Shown here one piece after another: positions 8,239 through 14,812 of a DNA stretch of 47,991 nucleotides (positions are counted from its first letter, which is position 1; each line of letters starts with the position of its first letter). The notes under the pieces were generated by a model, which was given only the letters and a program-made list of their open reading frames with translations, made no database searches and was not told the origin of the DNA. The translations under genes were made by a program, and so were the position numbers. This DNA comes from Flavobacteriales bacterium (GTDB lineage: Bacteria; Bacteroidota; Bacteroidia; Flavobacteriales; PHOS-HE28): the NCBI GenBank assembly GCA_008016945.1, contig SSGN01000022.1, forward strand, positions 1 through 47,991, written 5' to 3'.

Positions 8239-8838
8239 ATGTTCATCGACCCCGGACTTCAACACGCCTTGGATCAAGTAGCGGTGCGCAAACACGTCCC
8301 TGCCGGCACCGAGATCATGCAGGTGGGCGATACCATCACGTACATCCCCATCGTGGAAAAAGGCAGTTTACGTATCCTGGCACAGGATGGAGAAGGGCAC
8401 GAGCGCTACCTCTACCACATCCTGCCGGGCGAGTCATGCGCCACCTCGCTCACCTGTTGCGTGAGCAAACGGGTGAGCAGTGTACGCGCCGTGGTGGAAG
8501 AGGACGCCGACCTGATCATGGTCCCCGTGCGGTATGTGGACGAGTGGATGATGTTCCCGGAGTGGCGCAAATTCGTGAATGAAGTGCAAGCCCAGCGCTA
8601 CCAGGAGCTCCTGGAGGCCTTCGAGGTGGTCGCCTTCCGCCGGTTGGATGAACAACTCCTGAACTACCTGATGAAACGTGCGCAGGCCACGGGAGATCAT
8701 ACGCTCCATCTCACCCATCAGCAGATCGCTGATGAGCTGAGCTCGCCACGCGAGGTGATCACCCGGCTCTTACAACAACTGCGGACCCGAGGCCTTGTCA
8801 CCCTCGGACGCGGCTTTGTGGAGGTCCATACCTCATAG
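8239..8838 (+). CDS. Crp/Fnr family transcriptional regulator with Cys-x5-Cys-Cys motif
   Basis: A 199-residue protein. Residues 15-110 form the cyclic-nucleotide-binding beta-roll; 160-195 form the Crp helix-turn-helix (THQQIADELSSPREVITRLL). The recognition helix has R171, E172 and R176, matching the Crp Arg-Glu-Arg triad that reads a TGA core. C67, C73 and C74 cluster in GESCATSLTCC, at the beta-roll position where cAMP-binding proteins bind phosphate, so a redox, persulfide or metal cue is more likely than cAMP (inference). It lacks the N-terminal iron-sulfur cysteines of Fnr. It is divergent from the dioxygenase operon and is the leading candidate for the nine TGA-N6-TCA sites nearby. 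Its own promoter may be AAGCTTTG at 8212-8219. The stop codon falls inside an inverted repeat (8834-9002). Confidence 0.9.
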   Translation: MFIDPGLQHALDQVAVRKHVPAGTEIMQVGDTITYIPIVEKGSLRILAQDGEGHERYLYHILPGESCATSLTCCVSKRVSSVRAVVEEDADLIMVPVRYVDEWMMFPEWRKFVNEVQAQRYQELLEAFEVVAFRRLDEQLLNYLMKRAQATGDHTLHLTHQQIADELSSPREVITRLLQQLRTRGLVTLGRGFVEVHTS

Positions 8839-9002
8839 CGGGCATCTCCAAATGATCCTTCGGGCTGCGAATGCGCCTTTCGGGTCCCTGTTCCGTTCTG
8901 AAAGTCTCACGTAGCTCCGGCTATGCTCGACTTTCAGGCCTCACATAGAACCGAGGTCCATCACTCTTGCTTCCCAAAACTATTTTGGAGATGCCCTCTA
9001 TG
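8834..9002. repeat. Nested palindromic element after the Crp gene
   Basis: A 19-nt inverted repeat with one mismatch (8834-8852 and 8984-9002; core GGGCATCTCCAAA) encloses a second inverted repeat CTGAAAGTC/GACTTTCAG near 8897-8936 with an inner TAGC-TCCG-GCTA hairpin. The left arm overlaps the last codons and stop of the Crp gene. The structure suggests a MITE-like or REP-like mobile palindrome. No target duplication was recognised. A large bidirectional terminator is an alternative. The rest of the gap (9003-9132) has no gene; its last part is strongly pyrimidine-rich on the plus strand. Confidence 0.6.
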
Positions 9003-9132
9003 CCCAAGGGTGAAGCAGAGCGTTGAACGGGATGACCATGTACCGGGATCCATCCGATCGGAGATCCGATCCCCTCCGCTGCGCTTCTCTCTTTCCCGCT
9101 CTTCTTCCCTTCCTTACCTCCCTCTCGCGTGC

Positions 9133-9516
9133 TTACTTCACCACCCCGCCACCGGAACGTTTCCATGCTTGAATGCCGTTATCCAGGTCAAGCACATCCT
9201 TGAAACCCATCTGCTTCAGCATCTCCCGAGCCTCTACGCTGCGCCCACCTGAGGCACAATAGAGCCGCACGGGTTCCATCTTGTTCAACTTGGACACCCG
9301 TGCTTTGAAGTCATCACTGAACCAATCGATGTGCGTCGCCCCGGCGATATGGCCAGTGCTCCATTCCTGCGGGGTGCGCACGTCCACGAGCTGCACCTTG
9401 CCCTTCGCGAGCTCGGCTTTCAACGTTGGAACGTCCACGGTTCCGCCGGACTGTGCGCTACAGCAGGTGAGCGAAAAGACAAGAACGATGGATGCCAGGA
9501 AAGTGGGGAAATGCAT
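9133..9516 (-). CDS. Exported rhodanese-domain protein, possible lipoprotein
   Basis: A 127-residue protein. ATG 9516 is used because it begins a signal peptide (MHFPTFLASIVLVFSLTCCSAQ). The cysteines after FSLT could be a lipoprotein cleavage site. The rest is one rhodanese domain: LVDVRTPQEWSTGHIAGATHID, then the active loop CASGGRS with catalytic C87. Such proteins carry sulfane sulfur as a cysteine persulfide, here in the periplasm. It follows the thioredoxin gene by 87 nt in the same direction and is probably the last gene of the sulfur-handling group starting at 10950. A separate promoter in the gap cannot be excluded. Confidence 0.88.
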   Translation of the reverse strand: MHFPTFLASIVLVFSLTCCSAQSGGTVDVPTLKAELAKGKVQLVDVRTPQEWSTGHIAGATHIDWFSDDFKARVSKLNKMEPVRLYCASGGRSVEAREMLKQMGFKDVLDLDNGIQAWKRSGGGVVK

Positions 9517-9603
9517 GGTCGCGGGTTTAATGTGTTCAACGAGGAAGGGCAAGCTACATGGTGGTGAAGTGACATCAAAAGACCATGGCCCGTTGCCTCC
9601 GGG

Positions 9604-9918
9604 TCATGCGCCGTGCAGGTGAGGCGCGATCGCCTCTTGTAACTGCGCGGCGTTCATCACACCCGAGCGGCGCCAAACGGGCTGGCCGTTCTTGAAGATG
9701 ATGAGCGTGGGCACACCCCGCACGTTGTAGGCCTGTGCGGCCCCGGGGTTGCGGTCCACATCCACCTTGATCACCGTGGCACGATCGCCCACAAGCCTTT
9801 TGAGCTCATTGAGGATCGGCGGCATCATCCGACAAGGGCCGCACCATTCGGCGAAGAAATCGACCAGTACCGGTTTGTCACCAGCGATCAGGTCCTGGAA
9901 GGTCTTGGGGGAATCCAT
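9604..9918 (-). CDS. Thioredoxin
   Basis: A 104-residue cytoplasmic thioredoxin without a signal peptide. The active site is WCGPC (C26, C29), with the buried aspartate in VDFFAEWCGPC and the cis-proline loop GVPTLIIF. Length and order fit classical thioredoxins. Its position among rhodanese and persulfide genes suggests that it reduces persulfides or disulfides produced in sulfane-sulfur metabolism (inference from context). It lies 78 nt downstream of the small membrane protein gene. The symbol trxA is not used because a genome-wide housekeeping copy may exist elsewhere. Confidence 0.93.
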   Translation of the reverse strand: MDSPKTFQDLIAGDKPVLVDFFAEWCGPCRMMPPILNELKRLVGDRATVIKVDVDRNPGAAQAYNVRGVPTLIIFKNGQPVWRRSGVMNAAQLQEAIAPHLHGA

Positions 9919-9996
9919 GGTTGAGCGTGGGTATGGAGGTGTTCAAAGCGCGGGTGAACGAAAGCGTGCAAATGGTCTTGGTGATCCAGCATCCGT

Positions 9997-10233
9997 TCAG
10001 CCACGCACTTCTTCGTAAACGACGGTCGTATCATCGGTGCTATCGGCAGCATCATGGTCGGTTCGGCACGCCGCCGCACAACAGCCGAAGTTGAAGATGG
10101 CCTGCAGCGCGAAAAAGGCAGCCCCGGCATAGGCCACCGTATCGCCGGAGGCGATCCCCGCCATCAGCAGCGCAGCGGCCAGCCCGAGCCGGATCCAGCG
10201 CACCGCGCCCCAGTTCTTGAACAGGCCAGCCAT
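9997..10233 (-). CDS. Small membrane protein, DUF2892/YgaP-tail-like
   Basis: A 78-residue protein starting at ATG 10233, which shares one base with the stop of the upstream rhodanese (TGATG). Two hydrophobic helices (about 15-30 and 35-50) are followed by a cysteine motif GCCAAAC and an acidic tail. The layout resembles the membrane tail of the E. coli rhodanese YgaP, where rhodanese and membrane parts are one chain; here they are adjacent genes. A role in sulfide or thiocyanate handling at the membrane is inferred only from context. Confidence 0.7.
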   Translation of the reverse strand: MAGLFKNWGAVRWIRLGLAAALLMAGIASGDTVAYAGAAFFALQAIFNFGCCAAACRTDHDAADSTDDTTVVYEEVRG

Positions 10234-10535
10234 CAGCCTTTCAGCTTGTTCACGTTGGTCCATGGCCCACCGTTGTACGCTTCGAACCCCTGCTGGCGCA
10301 GGATGCCTTCGGCCACGCCACTACGGCCACCGCTCAAACAGCAGGTGATCACGGGTTTCCCTTTGGGCACCTTGGCCGTGCTCCGTTGGAGTTGGTCCAA
10401 CGGTATGTTCACAGCACCCTTCACATGCCCTTGGGCGAATTCCGCCGGCGTACGCACATCGAGGATGGTGGCACCTTGTTGCAGGATGGTGGAGAGATCA
10501 ACCTTGGGCCCGAGGCCGAAAAGAGAACGGAACAT
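10233..10535 (-). CDS. Single-domain rhodanese
   Basis: A 100-residue cytoplasmic rhodanese. It has the entry motif ILDVRTPAEFAQGHVKGAVNIP and the active loop CCLSGGRS, with C66 as the catalytic cysteine by the CxxxxR rule and C65 beside it. It is coupled by translation to the small membrane gene downstream (TGATG) and lies 2 nt after the DUF6132 gene. Such stand-alone rhodaneses accept and pass on sulfane sulfur. The tight packing with DUF2892-type membrane proteins and thioredoxin supports a persulfide-relay role. Confidence 0.9.
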   Translation of the reverse strand: MFRSLFGLGPKVDLSTILQQGATILDVRTPAEFAQGHVKGAVNIPLDQLQRSTAKVPKGKPVITCCLSGGRSGVAEGILRQQGFEAYNGGPWTNVNKLKG

Positions 10536-10537
10536 GG

Positions 10538-10750
10538 TCAGTTGTTGTTGGGGTCCGCTGTGTTGGCGGATGTGGGTTTCGTGAAGGAGTTGAAGAGCAG
10601 GCCGCCCATGAAGCCGCCGTACAAGGTGCTATTCACCGGGCTGCTGGTGATGGCGCAGCCATTGGTGCACCCCCATTGATGCCAGTAGAGCCAACCGGCC
10701 ACGGCACCGAGCGCCACGCCCACCACGGTGAGGATCCAGGTACGTTTCAT
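10538..10750 (-). CDS. DUF6132-like small membrane protein
   Basis: A 70-residue protein. ATG 10750 overlaps the TGA of the preceding DUF2892 gene as ATGA. A first hydrophobic helix (about 4-22) is followed by WGCTNGCAITSSPVNSTLYGG, a signature I recognise from DUF6132 proteins of Bacteroidota, then a second short hydrophobic stretch and an NNN tail. The two cysteines could bind sulfur or metal. Function unknown; the setting is a sulfur-relay operon. Confidence 0.75.
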   Translation of the reverse strand: MKRTWILTVVGVALGAVAGWLYWHQWGCTNGCAITSSPVNSTLYGGFMGGLLFNSFTKPTSANTADPNNN

Positions 10751-10950
10751 CGGTCCTTGTTGGTGCGGATGCCGAAGGGCAGGTACAACGGGCAGAAGCG
10801 GACCATGGCGGTGAGGGCGAAGACCGCGGCAAGCGCCAAAAGCACGATGCCCCAAGTGCCTTGCAGTACACCAGCGAGATACAGCACGGCGATCACGGCG
10901 GCGATGACCACCCGGATCAACCGGTCTGCGGAGCCCATGTTCGGTTTCAT
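10747..10950 (-). CDS. DUF2892 (YgaP-like) membrane protein
   Basis: A 67-residue protein, first gene of the operon DUF2892-DUF6132-rhodanese-small membrane protein-thioredoxin-rhodanese. ATG 10950 is chosen because it begins the family motif MKPNMGSADRLIRVV; longer starts run into the promoter. Two transmembrane helices follow, then the FCPLYLPFGIRT end typical of DUF2892, with one conserved cysteine. Family members are often fused to or next to rhodaneses. It overlaps the next gene by 4 nt. Confidence 0.85.
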   Translation of the reverse strand: MKPNMGSADRLIRVVIAAVIAVLYLAGVLQGTWGIVLLALAAVFALTAMVRFCPLYLPFGIRTNKDR

Positions 10951-10972
10951 GACGATCAATTGTTCGATGGCA

Positions 10973-11016
10973 CAAAGGTCGGTAGGGGATCGGACGGGGT
11001 CTGTGAGGTAGGTCAC
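10973..11016 (-). promoter_or_regulatory. Crp-type operator and promoter of DUF2892-rhodanese-thioredoxin operon
   Basis: TGTGAGGTAGGTCACA at 11002-11017 fits the classical Crp consensus TGTGA-N6-TCACA. Its centre is 33 bp from that of the -7 element GACCTTTG (10980-10973, minus). A 22-nt leader precedes ATG 10950. The 14-bp core 11003-11016 recurs, reverse-complemented, upstream of the porin gene. Confidence 0.72.
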
Positions 11017-11097
11017 ACAGGGCACGAAGCTCCCCGTACAGGTGATCGCACCGAACCCACGCTCTCCCGTAGCATACAACATCCCAAGCACCACCCG

Positions 11098-11310
11098 ATG
11101 CGCACCCTCATCACCGCAGCACTTCTCTTATGCGTCGGCGTTCCAAGTAGCGCCCAACTATGGCACCGCATGACGTCCGGCTCCTCGGCCATCCTGAATG
11201 ATGTGTACTTCGTGGACGAGCTGCGCGGCTGGGCCGTAGGCTTCCAGAACACGATCCTGGCCACCACTTCCCCGCTGGACGAGGGGGCACTGCATACCAT
11301 TTCGCAATAG
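11098..11310 (+). pseudogene. Truncated Ycf48-like (photosystem assembly/BNR-type) secreted protein
   Basis: A 70-codon frame from ATG 11098. It starts with a good signal peptide (MRTLITAALLLCVGVPSSAQ) and continues LWHRMTSGSSAILNDVYFVDELRGWAVG, which matches the first blade of Ycf48-like beta-propeller proteins. These are normally 300 or more residues in Bacteroidota, often with a C-terminal sorting domain. Here homology stops near NTILATT and the frame ends after sixteen unrelated residues, so the gene is a truncated remnant or encodes only a short secreted peptide. The 92-nt gap before the porin stop holds a short CCCGC/GCGGG inverted repeat and nothing else recognised. Confidence 0.6.
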
Positions 11311-11402
11311 AAGGCCGTCCAAAGTTGCGTCGCTATTCCCGCAAGCGGGATGAAGCATTCTTCGCAGGCCGATACGAAGTGGTCCTCTACTGCGAATTGG
11401 TA

Positions 11403-12824
11403 TCAGAACCGATGATCCAGCACGATGCTCGCATGGTGCATATCCACCCGATTGTACACCTGTGCCACGGTAAGGGCCGCCCGTTCCAAAGGCCATTTGT
11501 ACACGTACAACAACCGTAGTTCCATTCCCTTCAACCCGCCATGGAACGCGTATCGTACATCGAACACGGTGTGGCCATAGGAGACCATGCGATACTTGTT
11601 CAGGGCCACATCGGCCGCCGACCCCAGCTGGTACAGGCCGACGGCCGCTTCGGTTCGCAGGCCTTTGATCCTTGGGTGTTCGTGCAGCACGCTCGCCGAG
11701 GTCGCCCGAACATCGCCCAGTCCTTCATTCCGCTCCCGGCTCAAGAAGGTGTACAGGGGCTCGCGGCCCCATTCCCGCGGCATCAGGAAACGGCCCGCAG
11801 CGGTGATCCGGGTCCCGTTGAGCCGAAGCGACCAAGGCCCTGCCCTAAGTTCTACTCGCCCGGTGATGGTGTTGCTCGATGCACCACGCGGCAAATAGGC
11901 GAGGCTGTCCACCGTATGGCCTCCATCGCCCACGGCATCCTGGCGTATGGCGCGAAGGTGGTACCGCCATGGACCATCGCCCTGGTGTTGGAGCTGTAGC
12001 AGCGTGGTGTTGAAGATGCCTTCCACCAGGAGATCGTGCAGGGTTACCGTGGTACCCGGCAGCGCCTTCCATTCGGCCGTTGCAGTGAAGATCCCTGCCG
12101 TGGTGAGTTGGCCACCGTAGGCCGAAGGACGCCCCTCGGTGTCGTACCCCTGACCGGGAAAGGTGCCGATACTTCGGCCTACCGGGTACCAGAACAAGGT
12201 GGATCGGGGTGATATGTGGTGGATCCAGCCGACCTCGAAGCGTGCATCTTCTCGTGGATGGTAGCTTACGGTGGCACCATCGAAAAACGTGGGATGCATG
12301 CGGCTGTCCTGCCCGTTGAGAAAGGGCTGGTCCATGGACCGCCTGCCCAAGGTGGTGCGCCACCGCTGATCGCGGGTGCTGTAGTCGGCGTGCAGTTCCT
12401 GGATGTACGCGTAGGTGTGCCGCTGTTGACCACGGGCATCGAAAAGCCCCAGTTCATACCGACTGGGCATCAGGTCGGGGTCGTCGGCATGCTTCAGCTC
12501 CGAGGCGAACAGCGGCAGGGAGGAGCCCGCCATCAGCCGCAAGCGCCACCCGTGCCAGCGCGCGGTATGGTAACCCACCGACCCACCGAACGCGCCGGCG
12601 TAGTGGTCCGAAAGGCCCGGGCGGTTCACTGTGCCCATGGTGAAAAGGCGAAGGTGCCCATCCACCCGGCCATGGAACAAGGCATGGCGCAACGCACCAT
12701 CCTGCCGCAGGGTATCCACCTCGGGCTCCGGGGTTGCCCATACGCTTGTTGAAGCAGCGATCAGGAGGAGCGCCAACACCGACCAACGCCCTGCAACACG
12801 GTGCCATGGCGAGGTTCCGAACAT
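11403..12824 (-). CDS. OprD-like outer-membrane porin
   Basis: A 473-residue protein from ATG 12824; the longer GTG start at 12845 would overlap the -7 element. A signal peptide of about 30 residues ends near STSVWA. The mature part is a long beta-barrel: alternating hydrophobic and aromatic strands, YxxFxGxVDGHLRLF-type start, LGRRSMDQPFLNGQDSRMHP and a terminal strand ending IVLDHRF with the typical last phenylalanine. The pattern fits OprD-type substrate-specific porins. The substrate is unknown; it stands alone between Dps and the sulfur operon and shares their type of operator, so it may import an anion or small organic molecule used by that regulon (inference). Confidence 0.75.
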   Translation of the reverse strand: MFGTSPWHRVAGRWSVLALLLIAASTSVWATPEPEVDTLRQDGALRHALFHGRVDGHLRLFTMGTVNRPGLSDHYAGAFGGSVGYHTARWHGWRLRLMAGSSLPLFASELKHADDPDLMPSRYELGLFDARGQQRHTYAYIQELHADYSTRDQRWRTTLGRRSMDQPFLNGQDSRMHPTFFDGATVSYHPREDARFEVGWIHHISPRSTLFWYPVGRSIGTFPGQGYDTEGRPSAYGGQLTTAGIFTATAEWKALPGTTVTLHDLLVEGIFNTTLLQLQHQGDGPWRYHLRAIRQDAVGDGGHTVDSLAYLPRGASSNTITGRVELRAGPWSLRLNGTRITAAGRFLMPREWGREPLYTFLSRERNEGLGDVRATSASVLHEHPRIKGLRTEAAVGLYQLGSAADVALNKYRMVSYGHTVFDVRYAFHGGLKGMELRLLYVYKWPLERAALTVAQVYNRVDMHHASIVLDHRF

Positions 12825-12829
12825 GGGTG

Positions 12830-12873
12830 CAAAGGTGGATCGCACCTCCGCCCCGCTTGGTGACCTACCTCAC
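12830..12873 (-). promoter_or_regulatory. Crp-type operator and promoter of the OprD-like porin
   Basis: GTGACCTACCTCAC at 12860-12873 is the reverse complement of the 14-bp operator core at 11003-11016. Its centre lies 33 bp from that of the -7 element CACCTTTG (12837-12830). ATG 12824 follows after 5 nt, so the mRNA is probably leaderless. Confidence 0.7.
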
Positions 12874-12893
12874 GGAACAGACCTGGCACCCTC

Positions 12894-12931
12894 CGGCTTG
12901 CACGTGCGCCACGATGCGGCGCGGCAAGCCG
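12894..12931. other. GC-rich hairpin downstream of dps
   Basis: CGGCTTGC...GCGCC pairs with GGCGC...GCAAGCCG around a short loop, with a 4-nt bulge on one side and one base on the other. It lies between the dps stop and the porin operator. It could stop dps transcription but has no U-tract. The rest of the 157-nt gap shows no gene. Confidence 0.4.
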
Positions 12932-13002
12932 AACATGGTCCACGCCCGATGGCTCAGCGCATGCTTCTCCGCTCGTACGCCACCACGAAGCCGCGGATGG
13001 AC

Positions 13003-13479
13003 CTATTTGCCCAGGTACGCCCCGTACATCCACACCAGCTTCTCCTGCGCGCGGATGTAATCGCTCATGAGGGCGTTGGTGCCTTCATCACCGGCATCGG
13101 CGCTGAGGTCGAGCAGTTCGCGTTGCAAGGCGATCACCGTGCGGAACGAATCGAGGATGTCCTTGATCGCCGTAACACCATCGCTCACCTGCTTGCTTTC
13201 CTTTACCGTGGCCACCTTGCGGTAGTCGGAATAGTTGTGCGATGGCGCGGCGCCCAGGGTAAGGATCCGTTCGGCCACCTCGTCGATCTTCAGCAGCAGG
13301 TCGTTGTAGAGTTCCTCGAACTTCACATGCAGCTCGAAGAACTTCTCACCCTTGATGTTCCAATGGTGGCCGCGGGTGTTCTGGTAGAAGATGGAGTAGT
13401 TCGCCAGCAGCGTGTCCAGCTTGGTGGCGAGTTTGGCGGCCTTCTTCGCGTCAAGACCGATGGCATTGGTCCCTTTCAT
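13003..13479 (-). CDS. dps: Dps family ferritin-like protein
   Basis: A 158-residue protein of normal Dps length. The intersubunit ferroxidase ligands are visible: H39 in RGHHWNIKG, H51 in FFELHVKF, and D66/E70 in LKIDEVAERI. The C-terminal helix ends EKLVWMYGAYLGK. Dps forms dodecamers that oxidise iron with peroxide and protect DNA. The basic N-terminal tail MKGTNAIGLDAKKAAK may contact DNA. It is preceded by a degenerate member of the TGA-N6-TCA promoter set, placing it with the oxidase and sulfur genes, which fits a response to oxidants. Confidence 0.95.
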   Translation of the reverse strand: MKGTNAIGLDAKKAAKLATKLDTLLANYSIFYQNTRGHHWNIKGEKFFELHVKFEELYNDLLLKIDEVAERILTLGAAPSHNYSDYRKVATVKESKQVSDGVTAIKDILDSFRTVIALQRELLDLSADAGDEGTNALMSDYIRAQEKLVWMYGAYLGK

Positions 13480-13496
13480 GGCTTGGGGGCTTTTGC

Positions 13497-13540
13497 GAAA
13501 GGTACGGAGGGCCCGGACCTCATGGATCGATGTTGGTCAG
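13497..13540 (-). promoter_or_regulatory. Degenerate Crp/Fnr-type operator and promoter of dps
   Basis: On the minus strand CTGACCAACATCGA (13540-13527) has one mismatch to TGA-N6-TCA. Its centre lies 33 bp upstream of the centre of TACCTTTC (13504-13497). The start codon follows 17 nt later. Weakest of the nine sites; one half overlaps the stop of the YeeE-like gene. Confidence 0.5.
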
Positions 13541-14058
13541 TGCGGCAGTCGTTCGCGCAGCAGGCCGTACACCCACGTACCGGCCACGGCGCTGAGGAAC
13601 GTAACGGCCGCAACGGTGAGACCCGCGCCGACCTGTGCGAACAGCGGACCGGGACATGCACCGGTGATGGCCCATCCCAGGCCGAAGAGCAGGCCGCCGT
13701 AGATCTGCCCCTTGTTGAACTCCTTGGCTGGCACATGGATCTCCTCACCATGGATGGTTCGCACCTTGGTGCGTTTGATGATCTGCATACTGATCAGGCC
13801 CACGGCCACGGCAGTGCCGATCACCCCATACATGTGGAAGCTTTCGAAGCGGAACATCTCCTGGATGCGGAACCAGCTGACGATCTCGGCCTTCACGAAC
13901 ACGATGCCGAAGAGGATGCCCCAGGCGGAGTACTTCAGGTTGTGCCACCATGGATGCTGCAAGGCGCTTTCGTTCACGCACATGGCATCGAGCTCACGCT
14001 GCTGGAGATCGGTGGGTTGTGGGATCGTTCGTTCCATAGGAAAAGAGAACTTGTTCAT
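13537..14058 (-). CDS. YeeE/YedE-type sulfur-compound transporter subunit
   Basis: A 173-residue protein with a soluble N-terminal stretch of about 40 residues and four to five hydrophobic helices. The signature GWAITGACPGPLF contains the conserved cysteine of the YeeE/YedE family, in which membrane cysteines pass thiosulfate or sulfur inward. It is about half the length of full YeeE proteins; the partner half is encoded 76 nt upstream (14135-14698), so the two probably form one transporter, as in the split YedE/DUF6691 pairs of Bacteroidota. Start at ATG 14058; an internal ATG seven codons later is possible. Confidence 0.85.
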   Translation of the reverse strand: MNKFSFPMERTIPQPTDLQQRELDAMCVNESALQHPWWHNLKYSAWGILFGIVFVKAEIVSWFRIQEMFRFESFHMYGVIGTAVAVGLISMQIIKRTKVRTIHGEEIHVPAKEFNKGQIYGGLLFGLGWAITGACPGPLFAQVGAGLTVAAVTFLSAVAGTWVYGLLRERLPH

Positions 14059-14134
14059 CGGGACATGAGGAGGGTGAGCGGTCGGTGGTGCATGCGGTAT
14101 GGGACGGGCAGCCGATCGCCGGTCACCCCAGTAT

Positions 14135-14698
14135 TCACAGGGTGAGCAGGTATGGCAGGATCAGCCAGGTCATCACTACACCGCCCACCATGAACATCAC
14201 GGTGGCCACGAGGCTGGGCCATTGCAGGTTGCTAAGGCCCATGATCGCATGGCCGCTGGTGCAACCACCGGCGTAGCGCGTACCGAAACCCACGAGGAAG
14301 CCACCGATCACGAAGAAGATCAGTCCCCGCAGGGTGAACATCCGTTCCCAGCTGAAGATCTCGGCAGGCAGGAGGTTCGATCGGTCGTTGATCCCTTTGG
14401 AGGCGAGGTAGGCCTCCGTTGGCTCGGCAAGCACCATCGGCTCGGGGTTGGCCAGCACCGTGGCCGCGAAGAAGCCGCCCACGGCGATCCCCCCGACGAA
14501 GAACAGGTTCCAGACCTCCTTCTTCCAGTCGTACTTGAAGAACTTGATGTTGGCGGGCATGCAGGCCGCGCACAAGTGGCGCAACGAACTGCTGATGCCG
14601 AAGGTCTTGTTCCCTATGATCAGGAGGTAGGGTACGGTCGCTCCGATAAGGGCTCCGGCGATATACCAGGGCCAGGGCTTGGAAAGGGCTTCTATCAT
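14135..14698 (-). CDS. YeeE/YedE-type sulfur-compound transporter subunit
   Basis: A 187-residue membrane protein. ATG 14698 is chosen since upstream residues are low-complexity and charged. Hydrophobic helices surround two cysteine motifs: HLCAACMPANIKFFKYDW and the family signature GTRYAGGCTSGHAIMGLSNLQ. The second is the conserved cysteine-containing half of YeeE/YedE transporters. It follows the persulfide dioxygenase gene by 114 nt and precedes the second half-transporter. Likely role: uptake of thiosulfate or another sulfane-sulfur compound (family knowledge; the substrate is not shown). Confidence 0.87.
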   Translation of the reverse strand: MIEALSKPWPWYIAGALIGATVPYLLIIGNKTFGISSSLRHLCAACMPANIKFFKYDWKKEVWNLFFVGGIAVGGFFAATVLANPEPMVLAEPTEAYLASKGINDRSNLLPAEIFSWERMFTLRGLIFFVIGGFLVGFGTRYAGGCTSGHAIMGLSNLQWPSLVATVMFMVGGVVMTWLILPYLLTL

Positions 14699-14812
14699 GG
14701 GTGTGGTGAACGGTCGGTCCTTGTACGGCCCGGGTGATCGACCCAGGGCAAGGCCGCCGGTGAGCGGGGCACTTGGGCGGCCCCGCTCATCGACGGTCAT
14801 CAAGGGGATGGT

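Noticed and set aside
6404..8281. A 625-codon open frame on the plus strand
   Set aside because: It lies antisense to the kinase and dioxygenase-like genes, has no recognisable domain and a His/Gln/Gly-rich composition typical of antisense frames in GC-rich DNA.
9003..9132. Pyrimidine-rich stretch as a member of the hairpin-repeat family
   Set aside because: It has the composition of one half, but no inverted partner or regular unit was found.
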